Assembly (NCBI GenBank): GCA_009829735.1
Contig: CM020619.1
Span: forward strand, 26,686,063 to 26,750,062
Source: Pyropia yezoensis
Taxonomy: Eukaryota > Rhodophyta > Bangiophyceae > Bangiales > Bangiaceae
Direction: 5' to 3'
Length of the DNA: 64,000 nucleotides
A model generated the notes under the pieces. The model worked only from the letters and a program-made list of their open reading frames with translations. It was not told the DNA's origin and ran no database searches. Positions within the stretch are counted from its first letter, which is position 1; every line of letters begins with the position of its first letter. A program made the position numbers and the translations under genes. Of the stretch, positions 54,918 through 64,000 are shown piece by piece.

Positions 54918-56486
54918 CTACCAGCTGCCGGCGTGCCCACCCCCCCCTGAGGAGGACCCCCCCCCAAAAGAGCTGCCCGCCGCCCATCCCCCCCCCCCCT
55001 CGGCCAGCGCCGAGGCGCGGGCGGGAGCTGGCAGCGCCACCGTCGCGGCGGCCAAACCCAGCGGCCGGTGGTAGCCCTCCCGTTCCCACGCGTCGAGCAG
55101 CGCGGGCGGCACATACTCGGGGTAAAGCGACCGCAGGCGGCCCGCCCGGAAGGCCAGCTCGGGGCGGTACGCCGCCCAGCCGCGGGCGCCCGCCACCGCC
55201 GCGGCCGCCGCGCCGCCACGTCCACCGCCGCCCACCGCCCCCGACGATGAGGAAGACGGCGCCGGCGCCGGCGCCGCGTCGGTGACGGGCGCGCGGCAGA
55301 TGGGACAGGTGCTGTGGTCAGAGGCGACCCACGCGCTGATGCACCCGTCACAATAGACGTGGCCACACGCGAGCGTCCGCGGCCGGCGCGCCGCCTCGGA
55401 GCGCTCCTCCCCATCGTCACTGGCGGCGGCGCCCACTGACGCGGCGCCCGCCGCTGTCAGGGGCGCCGCCACCGCCGCGTCGGTGCGCGGGGGGGTGACG
55501 CCGCCGCCGCTGCCGCCACTGGCGGGAAAGTCTTGGAGGCAAATCGCACACGAGCGGGCCTCGTAGCGGTTGGCCAGCGCCGCCGACCGGTCATTATCGG
55601 TGCGGCGCAGGGCAGAGCGGAAGGCGGCGTAGCGGGCACGCTTGCGCGCCTCGGCGCGGCGGCTGGCCAGGGAGATGCCCCCCGCGACAGCTGCAAAAAG
55701 GCCGACCGGCACCCACCACGGGCCGCCGCCGACGCCGTCACCGTCCTCCTCCTCCCCGGACAGGGGGGCGGCCGCGAGGGCCTTGCCAATCGCGGCCACC
55801 CCCACCTCCACCGCCTGGCCCGGCTTACCCGCCCGCAGCGCCGGCCGCATAGCTGCATACACCCCGTCAATGCGCGACTCGGTGAGGGACCGCCGCGCGC
55901 CCGAGCCCGTCACAATGTACATGGCGCGGTCGCCAATGCCCAGCAGCAGCAGCACCCCGTTGCCACACCCCGCGTCACCCACCCCCCACGCGTCGTACAC
56001 CCGACGCGCATAGGCGCCGAGGTCGGCGGCGCCGCCCGGCGGCACCCCCGCCGTCAGGTCTGCCGACGCCACCACCGCCACGCCCACCTCGTATCCCCGG
56101 TCAGTGCCGGCGGGCGCGTCGGCCGGCACCGCCGGCTGCCCATCGCCGCACACGGCGGGGGCGTAGGGGGGGCGCCCAGAGCGGATGCCCTTGGCCAGGC
56201 CGTCCACCACCGCCGCCGACGATGGCGGCAGCAGCCCGTCGGCGTCACACACCACCGACGGGTGGGGGCGGCCGCACTCGACGGGGTCCGCCAGGGGGTT
56301 GGCCACCCCCGACCAGGGGGTCGGCCCCCCTGCGGCGGCGGCACCAGTACCAGCGCGCACCGCCGCGGCGGCGGCGGGGGGCACGCCCGCCGCGGCCACC
56401 ACCACGGCGGCGGCAACAATGGGGAAGACAAGGCACAGCCGCCGAGGGACGGCGGCGCCGTGCCGCCTGGTAGGGGGGGAACCCAT
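54918..56486 (-). CDS. TPM-domain membrane protein with embedded RING finger
   Basis: 522 residues from the ATG at 56486, which begins a signal peptide (MGSPPTRRHGAAVPRRL, then CLVFPIVAAAVVVAAAGVPP). Residues about 60-250 are a TPM domain: NPLADPVE, CDADGLLPPSSAAVVDGLAK, GYEVGVAVVASADLTAG, AYARRVYDAWGVGDAGCGNG, VLLLLGIGDRAMYIVTG and IDGVYAAMRPALRAGKPGQA. A transmembrane helix follows (PWWVPVGLFAAVAGGISLAS). Then comes a C3HC4 RING finger: CAIC, CGHVYCDGC and CPIC, with an unusually long 57-residue insert between the second and third ligands. The C-terminus GGSSSGGGGHAGSW is the Gly/Ser tail typical of YgcG-type TPM proteins. This predicts a TPM domain in the lumen or outside and a cytosolic RING E3 ligase on one polypeptide. 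TPM proteins elsewhere act in photosystem II repair (Psb32/TLP18.3) or receptor assembly (MOLO-1). The substrate is unknown. Confidence 0.88.
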   Translation of the reverse strand: MGSPPTRRHGAAVPRRLCLVFPIVAAAVVVAAAGVPPAAAAAVRAGTGAAAAGGPTPWSGVANPLADPVECGRPHPSVVCDADGLLPPSSAAVVDGLAKGIRSGRPPYAPAVCGDGQPAVPADAPAGTDRGYEVGVAVVASADLTAGVPPGGAADLGAYARRVYDAWGVGDAGCGNGVLLLLGIGDRAMYIVTGSGARRSLTESRIDGVYAAMRPALRAGKPGQAVEVGVAAIGKALAAAPLSGEEEDGDGVGGGPWWVPVGLFAAVAGGISLASRRAEARKRARYAAFRSALRRTDNDRSAALANRYEARSCAICLQDFPASGGSGGGVTPPRTDAAVAAPLTAAGAASVGAAASDDGEERSEAARRPRTLACGHVYCDGCISAWVASDHSTCPICRAPVTDAAPAPAPSSSSSGAVGGGGRGGAAAAAVAGARGWAAYRPELAFRAGRLRSLYPEYVPPALLDAWEREGYHRPLGLAAATVALPAPARASALAEGGGGWAAGSSFGGGSSSGGGGHAGSW

Positions 56487-57200
56487 GGCGGAGGGGGAGG
56501 GGGGGGGGGGGGGGGACAAGCGGCGGCGGCGGACGCCCGCCCGCCGCGCTCCGCGCCGCGTCCAATCGCCCGCGAAGGGACGGCGCAGCGAGGGGGGGGG
56601 CGCGGCCGGCGGCCGCGATGGAGGGAGGAGGAGCGGGCTGGCACGGGAGTGAGGTGGGGGGGGGGGCGGGGGGAAGGGCACGGACGAGGGGGGGGTGCGG
56701 GGGGGGGGCGAAGGACGGCCCGCTGATGAGCTTTCTAACCACGAAGACGTCCGTCAAGGCGCAGCAGCCCTCAAGGCGCAGCAGCCCTCAAGGCGCAGCA
56801 GCCCGCGCCCAGCCAAACAGACGAGCAGGCGGGTGATGACCCTCTGCATCCAAAACGGGCAAGGGGAGACCGCCCCTGCACGCACCGGACAGGACAGCGA
56901 GTCTCCGTGTGCTTACAGCAGCGCCGGTGAAAGCGACTGGACAGATCCGGGGGCATGCACGCACATATATTTGTACTGTACTGTACAGGCCACTGGTCCG
57001 GCGGTCCGCTTGAACAGCCTTCGAAAAAAAGACGGGAAGAGGACGCACGGTCAACGGCCGAGCGGACGCACGCCGCACGTCGGTGGGGCTGTGGGCCCAA
57101 ATGACTATGGGCCTCCCACACCAGTGGCGCGGGGTCACGGAGCACACCGTCGACCCCGCCCAGACGGTGACGAGCAGCAGCGCCAGCCGGCCCTCGGTGC
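56487..57200. promoter_or_regulatory. Upstream region of the RING gene / downstream of the S1 gene
   Basis: G-rich to 56715, then balanced sequence to 57130. The latter includes CATATATTTGTACTGTACTG (56964-56983), the only TATA-like stretch here. On the minus strand it would suit the RING gene only as a distal element; it may instead mark the 3' end of the S1 gene. Confidence 0.25.
56756..56806. repeat. 17-bp tandem repeat, three copies
   Basis: AAGGCGCAGCAGCCCTC is repeated three times with one change in the last copy, in the region upstream of the RING gene. Confidence 0.9.
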
Positions 57201-57216
57201 TCATCGAGTCGCTGTT

Positions 57217-57254
<38 letters not shown>

Positions 57255-60200
57255 CGCAGGTGGCTCTGTTGACGACGGCCCCTGTAGCGGTGGGGGCGGC
57301 GGCAGCCCCTGCAGGGGCGGCGGCGGCGGCTGTCGCGGCGGCGAAGTGCCGTGGGGGGGGGAGGGGGCCACCACCACGCCCCCTTCGGCAGGCTCTTCCC
57401 GCGCCCCGCAGTTGGAGCTGCCGGGGAGGGCAAATGCGACATGGACGAGGCGGCCGCCAGCGCCATCGCCATTGGGGTCGGCGGCGACTCCGCCGTGGTT
57501 GTCACCGCCAGCACTGCCACTGCCGCCGTTGTCGCCGCTGCCACAGGCAGCCGCGCCCTCACCGTTTCCCCCGCGCGCTCGCTGTGCCTCGAGCCACCGG
57601 TCGAGCGCAAAGCGGCCGAAGACGGCCAGGCAGTCCCCGTCGGGCACCGCCGCCGCAACGCCCGCGGGACCCAGAGTGGTCGGCCCCCCCTGCGGGCAGG
57701 GCTTGAGCTGGTACATGGCGCGGAGGAGGAGGCACGCAACCTGCCGCGCTGCTGCCGGGACGGTGGCGAGAGGGACTGCCGGCACCAGCGACCGTGGTGG
57801 CGAGAGCGGCGGCGGCGGGGGTCGTGGTGGTCGTGGAAGGGGAGGCGCCGCCGCTGCAGTCGGCGGCCGTGGGGGGGCGACGACGCCCCCCTTCACGACT
57901 CGGGGCGGGGGAGGCAGCGCCTGTCCGCGAGGCGAGCACGATGGCGGCAATGACAGCTTGGGGAAGTCCCCATCCCCGCCGTCCGCGCGCCCCGCGTCGT
58001 GGTCATCGGCAGACGACACGCGGGGGCGCTTGGCAGGCGGCTCCCCCGGAGGGGGGAGGTCGGGAACCGCCGAGGCGTCCCCAATCCGCGGGTACCCCGG
58101 CGACGGCGGCGGTGGCGGGTGAGGCGGCAGCGGCCCATTCCCACGGGGGGGCGCGTCATCTGGGCCGCGGCTGCCGCCAGCGGTGTCCCCAGCGGCCACG
58201 TGACCGCCGCCGTTCGCCCGCGTTGCCCACCCCCGCGACGTCTCGGTTGGCCATCCGACGGGCCGCCACTCCCCCGGCCGCTGCTGAGGCGACGGCGAGC
58301 GCGGCGCCCACAACCGAGACGGTTGGGGCAGACGCCCGCGGGGTGGCGACACTGCGTCATCTGGCGGCAGTCGTACCGGCGGCGACGGCTGTCGCGGCGT
58401 CGGTGGCAGACGTCGGTCAGGGAGAGGCTGATGCCACCGCGACCGCGCGAGGCGTTCAGCGTCCCACCGGCGAGGCGCGTCCCGCTGGCGAGCCGCCCGC
58501 ACCAACTCCACTTGCACCTGCCGATCGTGGAGGCGCGCCTGCTGCTCTGCCGACAAGCGATCCCGGGTGGGGGACGCCCTGGCGCGCGCCGGCGGCGGCG
58601 GGGAGCCACCATTTCGCGGGTGGCGGAGAAGGATGCGGAGGTCCCGGACGGGCGAGGGGTCCCGACCCGCGTCGCGGGGGCGGGCGTCCCAACCTGAGTC
58701 GCGGGGGTAACGGTGGGGGGAGCGCCGTGCGGACACTGCGTCACGGGCGTGGACGTCCCCATCCGAGTCGCGGGGGCGGGCATCCCGGCCCGAGTGGCGG
58801 GCAGGGGAGTCGTGGGGCGCCACCGTCGCTGGGGAAGCCGTCCTGTCCCGCTTGCGGACGAGCCGTCCATCTGACGGCAGTGGCCGCGACAGCCTGACGT
58901 TGGGCTCCCACGTCCGCTCCTTCTCACGAGACCGCTGCCGTTCCAAAGAGCGCCGCTCCTCACCACGGATGGGCGAGCGGTGGCGGTTACGGTCCCGCAC
59001 TCGTTCATGGTCCCGCTCTTCTCGACCGTATTTGCTGTCGAGGTCGACGACACGGCCACGCTCACGAGCGCAAACACGGTCGAGGTCCCGTTCATGGTCC
59101 CATTGATCGCCGCGGCTCCGCTCACGGACCTGCTCACGGTCGTGGCTCCGCTCGCGGCCCCCCTCACGGTCGTGGCTCCGCTCACGGACCCGCTCACGGT
59201 CGTGGCTCCGCTCACAGCCCCCCTCACGGTCGCGGCTCCGCTCACCGGCCCGTTGACGGTCGCGTCTCCGCTCACGGTCCCCCTCACGGTCGCCACCCCG
59301 CCCACGGTCACGGTTCCGCTCTCGGTCGCGGTCCTTCACACAGTCGTGGTCCCGCTCACGGTCCCGCTGATGGTCGCGGCCCCGCTCATGAACACCTTGG
59401 AGGTCCCGGTCACGACCATGTGTCAGGTCGACATCCGGCACACGGCTCCGCACACGGCCACGGTCAATGTCTCGCGGCAGCTTCCCGCCGTCGTCCCAAC
59501 CTTGGTCGTGCCTGCGGTCACGACCACCGTCTTGTACCTGCCGTCGGTCCACGTCCCGGTCGCCGTCTTGGGACCGCCGTCGGTCCGCGTCCCGGTCGCC
59601 GTCGTGGGACCGCCGTCCGTCCACGTCCCGGTCGCCGTCTTGGGACCGCCGTCGGTCCACGTCCCGGTCGCCGTCTTGGGACCGCCGTCGGTCCACGCCC
59701 CGGTCGCCGTCTTGGGACCGCCGTCGGTCAACGTCCTGGCCGCGGTCGCAGGAGACGTCCCGGCCCCACTCACGGTTGCGGCTCTGCCCCCGCAGCGGGC
59801 CGGCCACGCGCCTTCTCCCCCCTCTCACACCCTCCCAACCCCAGTCTGCTGGGGGGCGCCAGCCTCCCGCATTGGCTTTTGGCTGCCCCACCAACAGGAC
59901 GTCCCGCTGGGCACCAGTGACCACCACGTCCACAACATCGCCCGGCACAAAGGTCCGCGTAGGCTGCGCTCGCCCACCTCCCGTCGATCCTCCACCAGAC
60001 AAAGACGGAGCACGGTAAAAACCCTCCAGGTCCCGCCCCACCCGCACGAAGACGCCAGAGGAGGACGCCGAAACGACGATGCCAGTGTAGGAGGTGCCGA
60101 CAGTGGAGCGCTCCCCGAGGACGGGGGTTGCCACCGGGAGGGCGGTGGCGGCGGCGGGGCCACGGCGCTTGCCGACACGTGAACCATCGGGCGTCACCGC

Positions 60201-60308
60201 CCGAGGAAGAGGGGTGGACCGACCGTCAGCAGGGGGCGGGCGGAAGAGCGGAGCTCCAGCAGTCCCGGCCGGCTCGACGGCCACTGGTCGTACCTCTGGC
60301 GGCGCCAT
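57201..60308 (-). CDS. S1-domain protein with Arg/Asp and Arg/Glu repeats
   Basis: About 1035 residues, single exon. I chose the ATG at 60308 (MAPPEVRPVAVEP) because the truncated copy at 23244 keeps that ATG but not the one ten codons upstream. Residues about 66-145 form an S1-type OB-fold RNA-binding domain: GTSYTGIVVSASSSGVFVRV, DLEGFYRAP, TRTFVPGDVVDVVVTGAQRD. Then come six 12-residue units (DVDRRRSQDGDR), a long RE/RD-rich region (RERSHDREGG type), Pro/Arg-rich sequence and a small C-terminal part with GDCLAVFGRFALDRWLEAQR, ending in poly-Ala. The S1 plus RS/RD-like architecture is common among nuclear RNA-processing factors. I cannot assign an orthologue. The antisense frame is also open, which follows from the repeat composition. 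Confidence 0.8.
59530..59750. repeat. 36-bp coding repeat, six copies
   Basis: Units of the form CGGTCCACGTCCCGGTCGCC plus GTCTTGGGACCGCCGT (plus strand) encode DVDRRRSQDGDR on the minus strand. A shorter-period RE/RD array lies at 59100-59400. Confidence 0.9.
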
Positions 60309-61185
60309 AAAGGGTGACCGGTGAGCCCCCTCGTCCAAGATGGAGGGGGGAGTGGAAGGAGGGCGGGGGGGGATACGCTACCCGTGAGTGAGCCCGCAAG
60401 CAGGTGAGCAAACAAGGACGAACAGGGGCCAACGTCAACGGAGAACCGCCAATGAAACGGGGGAGATGCCAGCCACCCAGGGGAGGTGGGGGGGACGCAG
60501 CCCGCAGTAGATGGGCACCCGCCGCCGGCACGGCGCAGGCGATGGGAACGCGGCGAGCCGACAGGAAGCGCCCAACCCGCGGGCGAAGGAGGCCAGCAGT
60601 GGGGACGAGCGCCGGCAGTGGAAAAGGTGCCAGCAGACGGGCGGACGCCACCCGCGGGGGAAGCAGCCCGCCCGCCACAGGGGGCAAAAACCACTGTACA
60701 AGGAAGAGCACGTGGCGGCCGACTGCCGTGGGGCCGGCGGCTGCCAGCGGGTGGCGTAACGCACGTACTGTACACGACCGCGGCTGCGCCAGCTTAACGG
60801 CGGACGCGCCGCTGCCCCCGCCCCCAGCTGCGCGCAGGGGCCAACGCTGTCCAGCGCACGTGCGAGCGGTAAACAAAAAAAGGCGGCAGATGATACCGCA
60901 AGTTCTTCCTGAGGGGAAAGGTACCGCATTAGGGGATTAGGGGCAGCTTATTAGGGGATCGAGGACGCCTAATCTTCCCACTGCATCAAGCCCAGGAGGC
61001 GGGTCTCGCCAAGTACGGCGCCGGAAGGCCTATCCGGCTCCTCCCGGGAAAGGTTCTCCAACCTTTCCCCTGGGAGAGGAACTGAGTTCCCGGTTCCGGG
61101 CGTGTGTGCTCCTGCCTCAGCAGTAACCTGGTTCCTTTCTCCCGGGAAAGGTACAGTGCATACGCGATTATATCGGGCTCGTTTA
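60309..61185. promoter_or_regulatory. Upstream region of the S1 gene plus mosaic sequence
   Basis: 60309-60650 is the promoter-proximal sequence also found at 22921-23240. From 60890 onward GC falls. TTAGGGG occurs three times at 60929-60958. CTCCCGGGAAAGGT occurs at 61041-61054 and 61139-61152, with an inverted relative (ACCTTTCCCCTGGGAG) at 61061-61076 forming a hairpin. This looks like remnants of small mobile sequences next to the MITE. Confidence 0.4.
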
Positions 61186-61412
61186 CAGTGCGACCCCTCA
61201 CTTGCCCTGGGGTAGACCAAGGAGGTGGCCCCCCTTCCAGTGTCCGACAGTTGTCCTGAGATGTTCAGATTTCAGCGATCTGGACGGTGAGCCAATCAGC
61301 ACCCGTCAATCGCCCGAATATGAGCCGCCCGGCCGGGCCACTTCACGCGTACCCCCCCCTCAGTTGTGCCGATCGGCACAACTGCGGGGCGGCCAAGTGA
61401 GGGGTCGCACTG
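61186..61412. mobile_element. MITE, Tc1/mariner-type, 227 bp
   Basis: The ends are perfect 19-bp terminal inverted repeats (CAGTGCGACCCCTCACTTG) flanked on both sides by the dinucleotide TA (61184-61185 and 61413-61414), the target-site duplication of the Tc1/mariner superfamily. The interior has no ORF. It holds a 24-bp perfect palindrome at 61361-61384 (half-site CAGTTGTGCCGA). The intact repeats suggest a fairly recent insertion, immediately upstream of the ORF at 61432. A full-length relative elsewhere would be needed to mobilise it. Confidence 0.88.
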
Positions 61413-61431
61413 TATATCCACCCTGGATATG

Positions 61432-61869
61432 AACGAGCCGAACAACGCACGAGAGAGCTCCTCAGCACTGTACAGCCAGATTCCAATAGTGTATTTCTTC
61501 GAGCCCGTTCTGGAGCATTGCAAAAATCTAAAGCACTTATCGATTTCATGTGCGCTGCGAACGCGCACCGCCTGCCAACATCACTGTGCCACGGACGGGA
61601 AATCGGCGACCCCACGGATGTCCCCCCCATCGCCCGCTTCTCTCGCCTGGTACCGCTCTTTCGACGCTTCACCCTTTGAGAACGCCCATATGGACGTCTC
61701 AGCCGTCGTTGCCTTGATGGCCAACACGTCGCTGGCGGACGAGTTGATGGGGGTGGACACGCCAGACCGCGTGCGCGCGGCGCAGCTGTGGATGGGTGCT
61801 GAGAGCGACGTCGCTGCGATTGAAGAGACAATGGATATGGTTCTGGACGGGGAGGAGGACGACCTGTGA
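61432..61869 (+). CDS. Small ORF of atypical composition, unknown function
   Basis: 145 residues from MNEPNNARESSS; in-frame sequence is open a little further upstream into the MITE. The protein has a normal amino-acid mixture (YSQIPIVYFFEPVLEHCKNL, SISCALRTRTACQHHC, SLAWYRSFDASPFENAHMDV, VVALMANTSLADELMGVDT) and an acidic end (DMVLDGEEDDL). Codon use is markedly less GC-rich than in all neighbours. The stop lies within DDL/TGA in the context CTGTGAGTGTTTTTC. That context is also a perfect splice donor (GTGAGT), so this may be an internal exon. No family is recognised. It could be a recently acquired gene, a transposon-derived fragment or an exon of a longer gene. The MITE sits only 20 bp upstream. 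Confidence 0.5.
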   Translation, partial: NEPNNARESSSALYSQIPIVYFFEPVLEHCKNLKHLSISCALRTRTACQHHCATDGKSATPRMSPPSPASLAWYRSFDASPFENAHMDVSAVVALMANTSLADELMGVDTPDRVRAAQLWMGAESDVAAIEETMDMVLDGEEDDL

Positions 61870-62038
61870 GTGTTTTTCTACACACTTTTATTGTATTTGT
61901 TTTACGCTTGCCCCCACATCATTCACTTGTCCAGATACAACCTCCGTGCGTCGTACCGCCACCGTCTGCGTCACGTCACCTGCGTGCCCCTCCGTACCCT
62001 GCCGGTCCCCTTGTACTCCCCATCTGCGGCCATGAGTT

Positions 62039-62108
62039 TCGGTTGGGCTCCATTCTCGCGAGCCCCCCCCGCACTTTTCGGTTGAGCACCGTTCTCGCGA
62101 GCCCCCGG
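62039..62108. repeat. Two-copy direct repeat with CTCGCGAG core
   Basis: TTCGGTTGGGCTCCATTCTC GCGAG-type sequence is repeated about 38 bp later as TTCGGTTGAGCACCGTTCTC. Both copies contain the palindrome CTCGCGAG. Confidence 0.7.
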
Positions 62109-62365
62109 TTGACCGCAGTGGGGGGGCATCACCTTTGGATACTTCAGTATTCGCACCCCTTTCGTGACCGACACCTGCCGAATAGGGTTCACGACTGAAC
62201 TATGTGTTCATCGAATGTGCTCTATGTGCGCACGAGACGGAGCTGCCGTCAGCGTCTGGACGCCCAGTTCCCACCTACCTGTCTACAAGATGCTTACGAT
62301 GCCCGTGTGGGCGTGTACGACGCTCTCCATGCAGAGGTGGAGGGGGGGAACGCGCGCAATGCGCG

Positions 62366-62492
62366 TCAGTAGAGGGGAGCCCCTGGGGCCGCGGCAACGT
62401 GCGGCGGAGGCGGCGGCGGAGGCGGCGGCGGCGGCGGCGGCGGTGGTGGTGGTGGCGGTGGTGGCGGCGGCGGCGGTGGCGGTGGCGGCGGT

Positions 62493-62556
<64 letters not shown>

Positions 62557-64000
62557 GGAGACGGGGTGGAGGCGGGGGTGGCGACAGCGTCGCGGGGAGG
62601 GGGGAAGCTGGCGGCCCCGCCCGCGGCGACGGCGTCGGCGCGCACGGCGGCGGCTGCGCAAACACCGCGCCCAAGTCTGCGTCAAACGTTGCCCGCCACA
62701 GGTCCACCCCATAGGTGGACGGCCCCGCCGAGTTGAACCCCCCCGAAAAGAGGTAGGCCACCCCCCCCCCCCCCCGCGGCCGCCGCGGGGAGCCGGCACC
62801 ACCGCCCCGCCCGTCAGGGCGAGAAAGCGGCGCGCCGGCACCGCGGCGGCGCCCCCCCCCCCAGTGGTGGCCCGCCCCGCCGGCACGGCGGCGCGCTCTG
62901 CGGCTACGTCGGCGCCAGCATCGACGGCGGTGCCGAGGCGCACAAAGCGGTCCACGTTGGTGAGGCCGAGCAGCGGCGGGTCCCCAAACGGGTTGTCCCC
63001 GGGCGCGGTGGTGATGCCCGGGGTGGACGGCGGCGGCTCCCTCCCGAGGTTGAGGTACGGCACCTGCGTGCCGGGGGCGTAGATGAGCAGCCCCCCGTCG
63101 GGGGCGATCCACTGCGGCTGCCGCTGGAGGAGGTAGGCGATGGTGGCGCCCGCCGTGGGGAGGGACGTCCACGCGGGGGGGCGGGCGTCCAGGTCCAGCC
63201 GCCACCCGTCCAGCGTGGTGGTCGCAAAGCCGCTTTGCCGCCACACGGCGAGGCCCGTGCCGGCGGGCGCGGCGGCCAGGCCGTAGGTGTAAAACGCGTC
63301 GGACAGGGGGGGCCCGCCTGACGCCTCAGAGGCGGCCGCCACCACCACCGCCCACCCGTCGGTGGCCAGGTCGTACGCCCACACGCGGACGTCGAGCATG
63401 GCACGTGGCGGCCGGGAGCCCGCCACCCGGTCTTGGGGGGGCTGGGCCGGCACAAACTGGACCAGGTAGAGGGCGTTGCGGGCGGGGTGGTAGACAAAGG
63501 GCGGCCGCCGTCGCTGGCGGGTTGACCAGCCGGCGGGCCCCGCCGCCTCCCCGACGGGCGCAGCCCCCCCGACCGACGGCGGCCCAGAGCCGTCGTCGAC
63601 CCTGTCGCGCGGGCGGCGGTCGCCCCCGCCCGCCAGCCACGCCCAGGTGCCCGTCGCGGCGGTCCACTCAAAGAGGGGCGGCGTGGCGGCGTCCCGCAGG
63701 CCCACTACCAGCAGCCACCCGCGGCTGTCCGCCGCGTCAACGGCGGTGAGGGGCGCCGAGAGGCGGTCGCTCCGGGGGGGGAAGACTGTCGCGTTGCCCC
63801 GGCCGCCGCGGCGGCCGCGGAGGGTCACCCAGCCACCGCCAAACAGCTCCTCCGACGTCCCCAGCAGCGTCCACCCGCCGCCGCTGCCGCTGCCGCCGCT
63901 GCCACTGCCGCCGCCGTCACTGCCGCCGGTGCTGCTGCGAGGCGGGGTGCCCCCCCCCCCCCCCCCCCACCACCAGCAGCGGCGGTGGCGGCGCCAGCCG
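62366..64000 (-). CDS. Kelch-type beta-propeller protein, 5' end outside the window
   Basis: The frame is open to the right edge, so the start is missing. Visible kelch-like blades include GGGWTLLGTSEELFGGGWVT, DSRGWLLVVGLRDAATPPLF, FEWTAATGTWAWLAGG, YHPARNALYLVQFVP, VRVWAYDLATDGWAVVVAA and AWTSLPTAGATIAYL. The last blade is VAYLFSGGFNSAGPSTYGVD then LWRATFDADLGAVFAQ. The pattern of Trp-x-x-Leu/Val plus Gly-Gly is that of galactose-oxidase/kelch propellers. Such domains bind proteins or, in oxidases, substrates; no catalytic copper ligands can be judged. The last blade is in a different frame from the preceding ones, with the shift at a 15-C run (62761-62775). The C-terminus is a long poly-Pro tract encoded by GGC/GGT repeats, ending at 62366. 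Whether that tail is translated is uncertain. Confidence 0.7.
62403..62555. repeat. (GGC/GGT)n trinucleotide repeat
   Basis: About 150 bp of GGC and GGT triplets. It forms the poly-Pro tail of the kelch-type gene if read through on the minus strand. Confidence 0.95.

Noticed and set aside
58980-60182. Val/Pro-rich plus-strand frame antisense to the S1 gene
   Set aside because: It is the complement of RD/RE repeat codons; there is no domain, and the minus frame has the S1 fold.
60925-60960. TTAGGGG words as an interstitial telomere
   Set aside because: There are only three scattered copies, not a tandem array, and the species' telomere unit is unknown to me.

Overview
The window reads as nuclear DNA of a very GC-rich eukaryote. 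It is packed with G/C homopolymer runs, GGC/GCC trinucleotide tracts and minisatellites. Genes have few introns (GT-AG, with T-rich 3' ends), strong third-position GC, and proteins padded with Ala, Gly and Pro. A GC-rich alga, most likely a bangialean red alga (Porphyra/Pyropia type), fits best. That is an inference from composition and gene style, not from a marker gene. I saw no rRNA, tRNA, CRISPR, reverse transcriptase, integrase or capsid gene.

Layout: (1) 0-12 kb is gene-poor and full of poly-G/poly-C runs. It holds one convincing gene, a secreted beta-rich protein at 2.1-2.8 kb on the minus strand, plus an uncertain acidic-protein gene at 10.7-12.2 kb. (2) 12-41.3 kb is one large inverted duplication. 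Its left arm (about 11.98-20.43 kb) and right arm (about 31.19-41.33 kb) surround a spacer of about 10.8 kb. An inner tract of each arm (16.2-19.98 / 32.0-35.8 kb) is almost identical, while both flanks of that tract have clearly diverged. The right arm also carries a 1.9 kb insertion, a 0.5 kb loss and a local tandem duplication. The spacer holds a small secreted Cys-rich protein, a truncated copy of a gene found intact at 57-60 kb, several smaller direct and inverted repeats, and a cluster of strong hairpins at 30.2-30.95 kb. (3) 41.3-42 kb is a minisatellite. (4) 42.4-64 kb is ordinary gene-dense sequence.

Genes of the 42.4-64 kb block, in order: an FHA-domain protein with a giant 54-bp-repeat tail (+); a SUMO-protease-like C48 peptidase (-); an organelle-targeted GatB/YqeY-domain protein (-); a small predicted membrane protein (+); a TPM-domain protein with a RING finger (-); an S1-domain protein with Arg/Asp repeats (-); a Tc1/mariner-type MITE; a small ORF of atypical composition (+); and a kelch-type protein cut by the window end (-). 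The FHA and S1 proteins (RNA-metabolism-like architectures), the SUMO protease and the RING protein (protein modification) lie near one another, but nothing shows they act together. Two of these genes change reading frame inside a mononucleotide run of 15-18 bases. That is either assembly error or genuinely unstable coding.
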